A DNA stretch of 39,099 nucleotides, taken from Parasulfuritortus sp. Its GTDB lineage: Bacteria; Pseudomonadota; Gammaproteobacteria; Burkholderiales; Thiobacillaceae. Of this stretch, positions 8,301 to 14,636 are shown one piece after another. The position numbers and the translations under genes were made by a program. Location of the stretch: assembly GCA_031291185.1 (NCBI GenBank), contig JARLJM010000103.1, forward strand, positions 1 through 39,099, read 5' to 3'. A model generated the notes under the pieces. It searched no databases. It saw nothing but the letters and a program-made list of their open reading frames with translations, and had not been told where the DNA came from. The first letter of the stretch is position 1, and each line of letters starts with the position of its first letter.

Positions 8301-8335
8301 TGGTGGTTGAACACGGAACCGAACCCGCGTCCGCA
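8300..8335 (-). repeat. Imperfect copy of the ssrA 3' end (left att-like site)
   Basis: Aligned without gaps to 13015-13050, 27 of 36 positions are identical. These are TTGGTGG at one end and a 21-nt block with one mismatch (8315-8335 versus 13030-13050) at the other. Eight consecutive mismatches fall in the segment that forms the acceptor and T stems in ssrA. The T stem cannot form here, so this is not a functional RNA end. Most likely it is an attachment-site remnant of an element that used the ssrA T-loop region as core. Confidence 0.7.
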
Positions 8336-8561
8336 TCCCGACAAGGATAGCAAGGTTTTGATCTTGAGGGCGTGGATTCGAGTATTTGGCCGAGATATGC
8401 CGGGGATCACCGGGATTTCCGGTCAGTGTTTCCTCAACGCATTTTTCGACTGTTTCGATGGCGAAATGACTGCTGATCGCTTTCCAGCAATTGGTTCGAA
8501 ATGCCTCGAGGATGACGTTGGTGTCGGCGAAGACTCGTGTTTTCTGCATACAGTTCGCACC

Positions 8562-9683
8562 TCACAGCTCAAAAGGTGCTGCGAGGTCGTACTGAGCAAA
8601 GAGCTCGGTCAAACCGCCCAGGCCAAGACCCATGGCTTTGGCAGCTTTACGCGCCGACAAACGCCCGTTTTCTAGCGCCTCGTGCAGCATCCGCACGAAG
8701 GTGGGCGAAAACCGCTTAGGCGGGCCTGATACGGATGAACGTTGCTTCTCCTGCGAGAGATTGCGGCGAGTGTCGTCACTGATACGCTTGAGGTTGAACA
8801 GCCGCCACGCGAGGGCAACCGGTGCAACGCGCAGCAGCGCTGCGACTTCGCACAGATGCGCGATATCGTTTTGCCGATCACTGTCGATCAGTTTGTCGAG
8901 GGAGGCACAAGGCATCAGCAAGGCGGCGGCAAAATTGTCGGCCAGTTGCTCAATGCGCTTCTTCTTGTTGCGATCCTCAATAGAGTTGGATTCGCGGTGG
9001 TCGGGCTTCATCGCATCCCAAGTCAGCGCGTGGAATAATTCATGCGCCAGGTCGTAGAAGCGCCGTGCCTCCGTCTCATTGCGGTTGATGAGGACGACGC
9101 CCATCTCTTCGAGGTGACAGGTCGCCCCCGAGATTGATTTGCCGTCGTCGGCTTCGACGGTATCTACGAACAGCACCGGAATGTCGAGCTCGCGCTCAAT
9201 TTTGTCGATCAAGGTCTCGGCTGGGATCACGCCGAGGTCGAGTTCAGCGGCCAAACTTTCGGCGCGCTCCTGAGCATCCTCGAACGAGGATTGTGCGGAC
9301 AGACGCAAAGCACGCTTAAGCACGCTCGTCTTACTGTCTTGCTGCTCGCGCAGCCAGCGCAGCACGCCAATCCACTGCCCAGCCTTCAGTTCGAAACCGT
9401 CAAGGCTGTCTTCGGGAACCTCTGGGGCGGCACGCCAAGAAAACTGTGCCTCGCCAGCAACAGCGAACGGATCAATGAAGTACTCGATGTCCCGATCCAG
9501 CAAATCGGACAGCTCCAGCAGTTCATCTGGCTTCAACGCACGCTTGCCGTTTTCAATGTCGGAGACTGACTGCCGGTCGTTCAAACCGAGGCCTTGGGTG
9601 AGCTGATCTTGCGTCCAGCCCTTCGCATCGCGCGCCGCTTTGACGCGGTAGCCGATCAGCTTTTGCGAGATTTTTTCAAGCAT
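8562..9683 (-). CDS. XRE-family regulator fused to ImmA/IrrE metallopeptidase
   Basis: This is a 373-residue protein. Residues 6-65 form an XRE helix-turn-helix (VKAARDAKGWTQDQLTQGLG...QSVSDIENGKRALKPDELLELS). Residues about 150-265 form the DUF955/ImmA domain with the zinc motif HELFH (214-218) and downstream E245 in EQLADNFAAALLMP. Related proteins are antitoxin-like or stress-responsive repressors that are, or act through, site-specific proteases; IrrE and ImmA are the studied examples. The gene is preceded by AGGAGGT and a promoter overlapped by repeats, which suggests autoregulation. The truncated PIN gene downstream makes a toxin-antitoxin-like origin plausible. It is divergent from the recombinase block. 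Confidence 0.88.
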   Translation of the reverse strand: MLEKISQKLIGYRVKAARDAKGWTQDQLTQGLGLNDRQSVSDIENGKRALKPDELLELSDLLDRDIEYFIDPFAVAGEAQFSWRAAPEVPEDSLDGFELKAGQWIGVLRWLREQQDSKTSVLKRALRLSAQSSFEDAQERAESLAAELDLGVIPAETLIDKIERELDIPVLFVDTVEADDGKSISGATCHLEEMGVVLINRNETEARRFYDLAHELFHALTWDAMKPDHRESNSIEDRNKKKRIEQLADNFAAALLMPCASLDKLIDSDRQNDIAHLCEVAALLRVAPVALAWRLFNLKRISDDTRRNLSQEKQRSSVSGPPKRFSPTFVRMLHEALENGRLSARKAAKAMGLGLGGLTELFAQYDLAAPFEL

Positions 9684-9705
9684 GGTGATGACCTCCTAAA
9701 ATAGC

Positions 9706-9734
9706 ATTGTATTCTTGCGTATTGTACTTTGCAA
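9706..9734 (-). promoter_or_regulatory. Sigma70-like promoter of the XRE-ImmA gene
   Basis: On the minus strand TTGCAA (9729-9734), a 17-nt spacer and TACAAT (9706-9711) form a good sigma70 promoter. The predicted start near 9699 gives a leader of about 16 nt, containing AGGAGGT (9691-9697), before ATG 9683. Confidence 0.65.
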
Positions 9735-9747
9735 GTTAGTCTTGCGT
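9713..9747. promoter_or_regulatory. Putative XRE operator repeats over the promoter
   Basis: TCTTGCGT occurs twice in direct orientation (9713-9720 and 9740-9747). A GCAAG between them (9731-9735) makes inverted pairs with both CTTGC copies. The three half-sites cover the -35 and spacer of the promoter, the expected layout for autorepression by the XRE domain. Confidence 0.5.
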
Positions 9748-9843
9748 TTTGTTGTTTGCGGCAATATTGATTACCCTGCGTTGCCATCCTCTTCGGAAGA
9801 TTGGATTGATCATTTGTGACAGTTGCTATTCCCCGGAGCCGTC

Positions 9844-10038
9844 ATGAACAACATCGAACTCAATCCCCCATCCGAGATGTCGGCCAGCGCCCGCGCTGCC
9901 GAGATCACGACCATCCTTGCGGCCGCCATCGTCCGCACCCAGCTTGCGCAGGCCGCCAAACAGAGAGAAGTTGACCTTGGCTTACTGCCCGACCAGCGCG
10001 TTCATACAACCCCTTATCAAGAAAAGAGGTTGTCATGA
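9844..10038 (+). CDS. Small protein heading the recombinase operon, function unknown
   Basis: This 64-residue protein has an Ala-rich helical centre (SASARAAEITTILAAAIVRT) and a polar tail. No family is recognised with certainty. The start at 9844 follows CCCCGGAG; an in-frame ATG at 9823 lacks a site. Its stop overlaps the next start as ATGA (10035-10038), which ties it to the DUF2924/recombinase block. Similar small proteins are commonly found in front of DUF2924 genes in mobile elements (from memory of such loci). Confidence 0.65.
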   Translation: MNNIELNPPSEMSASARAAEITTILAAAIVRTQLAQAAKQREVDLGLLPDQRVHTTPYQEKRLS

Positions 10039-10484
10039 ACGAAAAACAAGCATCCGTCGCCGCGCGCATCTCCGAGCTGTCGTGCCTGCCGATGGCCGAG
10101 CTCTGGACACTGTGGGATCGGTATTTCACGCGCCGTCCGCCATACCCGAACCGCACCCACGTCGAGTCCCGCATCGCATACAAGCTACAGGAGGATGCCT
10201 TCGGCGGCCTCGCGGTAGCCACCCGCCAGCGGCTGGAGGCCATTGGCGCGAAGCATTCCAAGATCAAACAGCGCGCCAAACCTCGTGAGTTCAATTTCGC
10301 GCCGGGCACGGTGTTGCTGCGCGAATGGGGCGAACGGGAACACAAGGTCACGGTTTCTGCCACCGGCCAGTTTGAATACGAGGGTCGCCCCTTCAAGAGT
10401 CTGACCGCTGTGGCGCGGTACATCACCGGCGCTCGCTGGTCTGGGCCCTTGTTCTTTGGCTTGGCGCAAGGCGGTGCTAAATGA
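10035..10484 (+). CDS. DUF2924 domain protein
   Basis: This 149-residue protein shows the DUF2924 pattern: an N-terminal helix pair (ARISELSCLPMAELWTLWDR), a conserved YPNRTHVESRIAYKLQE region, and a small beta domain with GTVLLREWGEREHKVTV and the SLTAVARYITGARWSGP motif. DUF2924 proteins are typical of phages and integrated elements and nearly always sit next to a serine recombinase. Their biochemical role is not known; recombination directionality or DNA binding is a reasonable guess only. It overlaps both neighbours by 4 nt. Confidence 0.85.
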   Translation: MNEKQASVAARISELSCLPMAELWTLWDRYFTRRPPYPNRTHVESRIAYKLQEDAFGGLAVATRQRLEAIGAKHSKIKQRAKPREFNFAPGTVLLREWGEREHKVTVSATGQFEYEGRPFKSLTAVARYITGARWSGPLFFGLAQGGAK

Positions 10485-11869
10485 ACGAGCCAGTACAAAT
10501 CGCCAGCAGCAAGCCGCGTAAACGCTGCGCCGTCTACTGCCGGGTGTCATCGGACGAACGACTGGATCAGGAATTCAACTCCATCGATGCCCAGAGGGAG
10601 GCTGGCCACGCCTATGTTGCCAGCCAGCGAGCCGAGGGCTGGATTCCGGTGGCCGACGACTACGACGACCCCGGATTTTCCGGTGGCAACACGGATCGCC
10701 CCGGGCTGAAACGTTTGCTGGCCGACATCCAGCGCGGTCTTGTCGACATCGTCGTGGTCTACAAGATCGACCGCCTCACGCGCAGCCTTGCCGACTTCTC
10801 CAAGATGGTCGAGGTGTTTGAGCGCCACGGCGTGTCCTTTGTGTCGGTCACCCAGCAGTTCAACACCACCACCTCGATGGGGCGGCTGATGCTGAACGTG
10901 CTGCTGTCCTTCGCCCAGTTCGAGAGGGAGGTCACTGGCGAGCGCATCCGGGACAAAATCGCGGCGGCCAAGCGCAAAGGTATGTGGATGGGCGGCGTGC
11001 CGACGCTGGGCTACAACGTCGAGAATCGCCTGCTGGTCATCAACGAAACCGAGGCTGCGGTGGTACGGCGCATCTTCGAGGAGATGCTGACCGTCGGTGC
11101 GCCGACACAGATTGCCGCCAACCTGACCGCCGAGGGCATCACGACCAAGGCGTGGACGACACAGGACGGTCAGATTCGCAACGGGACGCAGATCGACAAA
11201 AAGTACCTGCACAAGCTGCTGCGCAACCGCATCTTCCTTGGCGAGATTTCGCACAAGGGGAAGTGGTTCCCCGGCGTACACGCAGCCATCATTGAACCGG
11301 CTCTGTGGGATCGCGTTCACGAGGTGCTGGCCAAGGACTCGCACAGCCGCTCGGTGGAAACCAAAATCCGGTCACGCACCGACGCGCTGCTGCGCGGCCT
11401 GCTTTACGCGCCGTCTGGCGAGCGGATGTACCCGACCTACTCGCGCAAGAACGGGCGCAAGTACCACTACTACGTGTCCAAGTCCGAGAGCCGGTTTGGC
11501 GCACCGGGCAAAACTTACGAGCGCCTGCCTGCTCCGGAAATTGAGGCGGCGGTGATCGCGCAGATCCGCACCGTGCTGACCAGTCCGGAGTCCATTGCAT
11601 CGGTGGTGCGCTTCATCCAGCGCAATGGTGCCCAGATTGACGAGGCGACCACGGTGATGGCGATGGGACGGCTGAACGACGTCTGGGAGCAACTGTTCCC
11701 GGCCGAGCGCCATCGAATTGCGAATCTGATGATCGAGCGCATCGACCTTGTCCACACCGGTGAGGTTCAGGGCATCAAGGTGAAATGGCGGGAGATTGGC
11801 TGGAATGCGCTGATCGAAGAATTTGCGCCGAGCGGCATTGGTGCGGAAATGCTGGAGGTCGAAGCCTGA
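10481..11869 (+). CDS. Large serine recombinase (resolvase/invertase family)
   Basis: This is a 462-residue site-specific recombinase. The catalytic resolvase domain (about 15-160) has the nucleophile S23 in YCRVSSDE and the active-site arginines in YKIDRLTRS and FEREVTGERIRDK. A recombinase domain (about 175-290) follows with GYNVENRLLVINETEAAVVRRIFE. The region that usually carries a four-cysteine zinc ribbon is recognisable (LLRGLLYAPSGERMYPTYSRKNGRKYHYYV) but has no cysteines. The coiled-coil/C-terminal part is short, and MGRLNDVWEQLFPAERHRIANLMIERI is a typical ending. It probably mobilises or once mobilised the island. It is in the middle of a five-gene overlapping operon. Confidence 0.92.
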   Translation: MNEPVQIASSKPRKRCAVYCRVSSDERLDQEFNSIDAQREAGHAYVASQRAEGWIPVADDYDDPGFSGGNTDRPGLKRLLADIQRGLVDIVVVYKIDRLTRSLADFSKMVEVFERHGVSFVSVTQQFNTTTSMGRLMLNVLLSFAQFEREVTGERIRDKIAAAKRKGMWMGGVPTLGYNVENRLLVINETEAAVVRRIFEEMLTVGAPTQIAANLTAEGITTKAWTTQDGQIRNGTQIDKKYLHKLLRNRIFLGEISHKGKWFPGVHAAIIEPALWDRVHEVLAKDSHSRSVETKIRSRTDALLRGLLYAPSGERMYPTYSRKNGRKYHYYVSKSESRFGAPGKTYERLPAPEIEAAVIAQIRTVLTSPESIASVVRFIQRNGAQIDEATTVMAMGRLNDVWEQLFPAERHRIANLMIERIDLVHTGEVQGIKVKWREIGWNALIEEFAPSGIGAEMLEVEA

Positions 11870-12240
11870 TGGACGACTCACTGGAAACCTTCGTGCCCTT
11901 GGCGTTTCGTCGTCGTGGTGCCCGGCGCGTGGTCACTGACGACCGGCACTTCCATGACGTAACGCTGCTCGACGGACTGGCTCGGGGTTTCTATTGGCAG
12001 CACCTGATCGACACCGGCGCGATGCGCAGCGGCACCGAGATTGCGCGCGCAGAAGGGCTGCATTGCTCGGTCGTGAATGAATTCCTGCGCATGACCTTGC
12101 TCGCGCCCGACATCATTGAGCGCTTGATGACCGGCAGGCAGCCGCGCCGAATGAACCTGATCTGGTTCCAGCGAAATCCGGTGCCAGTGAATTGGGTGGC
12201 TCAACGCCAGATTGTGGAACGCTTTGAGGAGGATGTATGA
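11869..12240 (+). CDS. Recombinase-associated HTH-like protein, copy 1
   Basis: This is a 123-residue protein whose start overlaps the recombinase stop by one base (TGATG). It begins with LETFVPLAFRRRGARRVV and has a helix-turn-helix-like region: GTEIARAEGLHCSVVNEFLRMTLLAPDIIERLMTG. The pattern 'xxIAxxEGLxxSxVxxxLRLxLLAPxIIExL' resembles the HTH part of ParB-like and recombinase accessory proteins. It is clearly paralogous to the next gene (same LETFVP start, same YHWQ/FYWQ-LL and TLLAP blocks). An accessory DNA-binding factor for recombination is a reasonable inference. Confidence 0.75.
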   Translation: MDDSLETFVPLAFRRRGARRVVTDDRHFHDVTLLDGLARGFYWQHLIDTGAMRSGTEIARAEGLHCSVVNEFLRMTLLAPDIIERLMTGRQPRRMNLIWFQRNPVPVNWVAQRQIVERFEEDV

Positions 12241-12710
12241 GCAAGAAACACCGGGGTCGGTACCAGGGTGACGCGGTCACCTACCAATTGCCGTCACCCG
12301 CAGGCGGCGTCCAGTTGGAGACTTTCGTGCCGTGGACGCTGGTCAAGCGGGGCTTGAAGAAGCAGATCATCACGCCGCTGGATTCGCCGCAGGAATTCAT
12401 GGAGGAGGCGCGCAGGGAACGGCAGGCCCACGAGTCGGAACAAGACACCGCACTGGTGCGCGCCCTTGGTCTGGCCTATCACTGGCAGCGGTTGCTGGAC
12501 GAGCAACGGGTGGAATCGGTGGCCGAGATCGCGGAGGTCGAGGAGATCAACGTGACACAGGTGCGCCGCCTGATGCGGCTGACCTTGCTGGCCCCGGCGG
12601 TCGTTGAGCAGTTGGTCGGCACGTCGGAAACGGCGCTGGAGCAGTTGATGCGCTGCCCGTGGCCCACCGCGTGGAAAGACCAGATCAGGGTGCTCGCGCC
12701 CCCGGCGTGA
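12237..12710 (+). CDS. Recombinase-associated HTH-like protein, copy 2 (with N-terminal extension)
   Basis: This 157-residue paralogue of the preceding protein overlaps it by 4 nt (ATGA). Shared blocks are LETFVPWTLVKRG, LAYHWQRLLDEQRVESVAEIA, and VRRLMRLTLLAPAVVEQLVG. It differs by about 27 extra N-terminal residues and a charged insert (about 57-75, EARRERQAHESEQD). Residues about 100-125 form the predicted HTH. It is the last gene of the block, followed within 25 nt by a terminator. Duplication followed by divergence within the operon explains the pair. Confidence 0.75.
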   Translation: MSKKHRGRYQGDAVTYQLPSPAGGVQLETFVPWTLVKRGLKKQIITPLDSPQEFMEEARRERQAHESEQDTALVRALGLAYHWQRLLDEQRVESVAEIAEVEEINVTQVRRLMRLTLLAPAVVEQLVGTSETALEQLMRCPWPTAWKDQIRVLAPPA

Positions 12711-12732
12711 ATGAAAGCCATCGTGTCAGCCG

Positions 12733-12753
12733 CCGCCTCCGGGCGGTTTTTTT
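12733..12753 (+). terminator. Intrinsic terminator of the recombinase operon
   Basis: CCGCC (12733-12737) pairs with GGCGG (12742-12746) over a 4-nt loop, followed by seven T. It lies about 20 nt past the last island gene. Confidence 0.75.
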
Positions 12754-12975
12754 ATGCCTTCTTGGTTCTCGGTCGCCGTCGGTACAGCAGTTGCCATTCC
12801 CAACCCGCACCGCGCAAACCCGCATGAATACTGGATACGGGGTCGAAAGCGCTCGCGAGGCAAACAGAGAAAACAGCGAGGAGAGAGGCTGAAAAAGTGC
12901 AGAAACTGGCGCAGTCGTGGAGGTGCCGCGCGCGAGGCAAAGACCCGGAACCGCGCCAACACTGGCGCTCCGGGC

Positions 12976-13008
12976 AAAAAAAATCCCAACCGATAAGGGT
13001 TGGGATTT
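12976..13008 (-). terminator. Terminator of ssrA
   Basis: AAATCCCAACC (12981-12991) pairs perfectly with GGTTGGGATTT (12998-13008) over a 6-nt loop. On the minus strand the stem is followed by a U run. It lies 7 nt beyond the CCA end of tmRNA. Confidence 0.9.
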
Positions 13009-13014
13009 CAAATA

Positions 13015-13050
13015 TTGGTGGAGCCGGCGGGAATCGAACCCGCGTCCGCA
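13015..13050 (-). repeat. ssrA 3' end, right att-like site
   Basis: This is the intact counterpart of the repeat at 8300-8335, in the same orientation. The best-conserved part is 13030-13050, the T-loop side (20 of 21 identical to 8315-8335), and is the probable crossover core. The mismatched block is the acceptor-stem side, which here must stay paired with the ssrA 5' end. Confidence 0.7.
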
Positions 13051-13375
13051 AGTCCTCTACAGCAAGATCTACATACTTATTCCGGTCATTTGGTTTTAAC
13101 CCGAACCACGCCGGCCGAACAGGCTGGGTTCAGGCGAGCCACCTAAGTTTGACGCTGATTCAAGTAGCCCGAATCCGCGCGAGTCCATGTTAATGACTCC
13201 ACCGCTGGTTGCCCAGCCCGGCCCATGGACCTACCGGTGTGGAGTCTGACCGTCAAGCGGCCAGAGCGTAAGTTTCGTCGTTGGCGACTAATATTTTCCA
13301 GTTGATTTACGAGGTAACTGGTCCTCGGTATGCACCTGTCTGCTTTGCAACCCACGTCGAAGCCAAGTCGGCCCC
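13016..13375 (-). ncRNA. ssrA: tmRNA (transfer-messenger RNA)
   Basis: This is a 360-nt gene. The 5' end GGGGCCG pairs with 3' CGGCTCC to form the 7-bp acceptor stem, then A and an encoded CCA. The T arm GCGGG-TTCGATT-CCCGC is perfect. The 5' part reads ACTTGGCTTCGACGTGGGTT, the conserved tmRNA start. The tag reading frame is 13253-13285 on the minus strand and encodes ANDETYALAA followed by TGA. tmRNA with SmpB rescues stalled ribosomes and adds this degradation tag. Its 3' end is the insertion point of the adjoining island. Confidence 0.97.
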
Positions 13376-13549
13376 ATGTGTACTGTGTGAGAGATTTCTT
13401 TTCAGAAAAAGTTCACGCAGGCTTTGAGCCTACGGCCGGGCACCAGGATAGTCAAGAAATTCCATAGATTGCAGAATGAAGTAGTCTTTAACCGCAATCG
13501 AACTGCATCTGCGCATGCAGTCCGGGTCGCGCAAAAAAGGCAATACCAC

Positions 13550-14269
13550 CTAGACGGGTTTCCTGCAGGCGATCAGGTAATTGACATCCGTATCAGACCC
13601 CAGTTTGTAGACTTGGCTGAACGGGTTATAGGTCATGCCGGTTACTTCGATCATATCCAGGCCGGCATGGCGAATGAAGCGCGACAACTCGGCCGGCTTG
13701 AGGAACTTCGCCCATTCGTGCGTACCCTTGGGCAGCAGATTGAGGACATACTCAGCGCCGATGATGGCGAACAGGTAGCTCTTCGGGTTGCGATTGAGCG
13801 TGGAGAAGAACAGCCAGCCACCGGGCTTGCACATCCGGGCACAGGCATCCACCACGCTGGCGGGATCGGGCACGTGTTCAAGCATTTCCATGCAGGTGAC
13901 TATATCGTAGGTCTCGGCACGTTCTTCGGCGATATGTTCAGCTGCAATGGCCAAGTATTCAACCTGCCGGCCGGTTTCGAGCAAGTGCAGCTTTGCTACC
14001 CGGAGCGCCTTGTCGGACAGGTCGATGCCGGTCACGTTCGCGCCCTGCTCCGCCATGCTCTCGGCAAGAATGCCGCCACCGCAGCCTACGTCAATGACCC
14101 GCTTGCCATTCAAATTCGCCAACTTATCGATCCAATTCAACCGCAATGGGTTGATCTCGTGAAGCGGCTTGAACTCGGACTGCGGGTCCCACCAGCGGTG
14201 CGCGAGGGCGCTGAATTTATCGAGTTCGGCTTGATCGGCGTTGGGCATATTGTCAGACGGGCTCTTCAT
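13550..14269 (-). CDS. ubiG: Ubiquinone biosynthesis O-methyltransferase UbiG
   Basis: This is a 239-residue SAM-dependent enzyme that performs both O-methylations of ubiquinone synthesis. Motif I is [11 protein letters not shown] (58-68), preceded by the family's [22 protein letters not shown]. [11 protein letters not shown] and [18 protein letters not shown] are diagnostic. Starts at 14284, 14269 and 14248 are all possible; 14269 overlaps the upstream gene by 17 nt and keeps a UbiG-like N-terminus, but no ribosome site is decisive. It is the last gene of a LysR-unknown-ubiG set. The gap to ssrA holds a short inverted repeat (13502-13508 with 13515-13521) without a U tract. Confidence 0.95.
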   Translation of the reverse strand: MKSPSDNMPNADQAELDKFSALAHRWWDPQSEFKPLHEINPLRLNWIDKLANLNGKRVIDVGCGGGILAESMAEQGANVTGIDLSDKALRVAKLHLLETGRQVEYLAIAAEHIAEERAETYDIVTCMEMLEHVPDPASVVDACARMCKPGGWLFFSTLNRNPKSYLFAIIGAEYVLNLLPKGTHEWAKFLKPAELSRFIRHAGLDMIEVTGMTYNPFSQVYKLGSDTDVNYLIACRKPV

Positions 14270-14636
14270 TTTCAGGAGTTGCATTACCTATGGTTTGCAG
14301 ATGTGCATCATAGTGTCGCTTGAAAACAAGTTCCAGTTCGTCGATCACTTCAGGGGCTGGATCCTTGTGCATCACGTGGCGAGAAACCAGTGCCGTGGCC
14401 TCGTTCAGGAGCTTGTCGTATTCCAGCATGGGATAGTTCAATCTCAACCGCTTGACTGCCTTGATGACTGATTCCTGAACCGGGCGTTCGATGCCCAGAG
14501 GGATCTGCGAAACCGGTCCAGCCGCCACACCAATCTTGCGCGAGGCAAGAAATTCGGCGTAATCAAGCAGGCTTTTCCGGTTTGCTTCGGATAACCCCCT
14601 GAAGAACCGCAACAACTGCTTTTCGTCGGACTGCAT
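14253..14636 (-). CDS. Conserved-looking small helical protein, function unknown
   Basis: This is a 127-residue soluble protein. The N-terminal segment ([27 protein letters not shown]) resembles the 'LPxxxRxxLLDFxEFLxxR' helix pair found in DUF2281-type and related small proteins. The rest is predicted helical and acidic at the end (PENEEPV). No function can be assigned. It follows the LysR gene with no intervening base and overlaps ubiG, so it belongs to that operon. Confidence 0.7.
   Translation of the reverse strand: MQSDEKQLLRFFRGLSEANRKSLLDYAEFLASRKIGVAAGPVSQIPLGIERPVQESVIKAVKRLRLNYPMLEYDKLLNEATALVSRHVMHKDPAPEVIDELELVFKRHYDAHLQTIGNATPENEEPV

Larger units (their letters stand above)
8250..8549 (-). 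pseudogene. Truncated PIN-domain protein
   Basis: The N-terminus (FADTNVILEAFRTNCWKAI, then FAIETVEKCVEETLTG) matches PIN-like ribonuclease toxins, with the first catalytic Asp in ADTN. Family members usually have about 130-180 residues. Here recognisable similarity ends near residue 50-70, and the frame then runs through the ssrA-like repeat (residues such as GMRTRVRF come from reading the RNA-gene end) to a stop at 8250. The later catalytic acids are missing. It starts 12 nt after the XRE-ImmA gene, and its ribosome site (GAGGTG) overlaps that gene's stop, so the pair was an operon. The toxin is presumably dead after recombination at the att site. Confidence 0.65.
8300..13050. mobile_element. 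Genomic island at the 3' end of ssrA
   Basis: The island is bounded by the ssrA-like repeat at 8300-8335 and by the true ssrA 3' end at 13015-13050. It contains a truncated PIN gene, XRE-ImmA, a DUF2924/serine recombinase/twin-HTH operon, and about 220 gene-free bases (12754-12975) with a repeated GCGAGGCAAA motif. ssrA keeps a complete 3' end, as expected when an incoming element restores the gene. Most ssrA islands use tyrosine integrases; none is present. Either the serine recombinase is the integrase or an original integrase has been lost with part of the PIN gene. Confidence 0.7.

Noticed and set aside
8300-8375. A complete tRNA gene at the left repeat
   Set aside because: Only the 3' end looks RNA-like; the T stem does not pair and no 5' acceptor strand or anticodon arm could be built upstream.
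13502-13521. Inverted repeat after ubiG as a terminator
   Set aside because: The 7-bp stem is perfect, but neither strand has a U tract next to it.
13424-14323. A 299-codon plus-strand frame opposite ubiG, beginning in the gap next to ssrA
   Set aside because: It is explained by antisense reading of ubiG, whose catalytic motifs are complete on the other strand.
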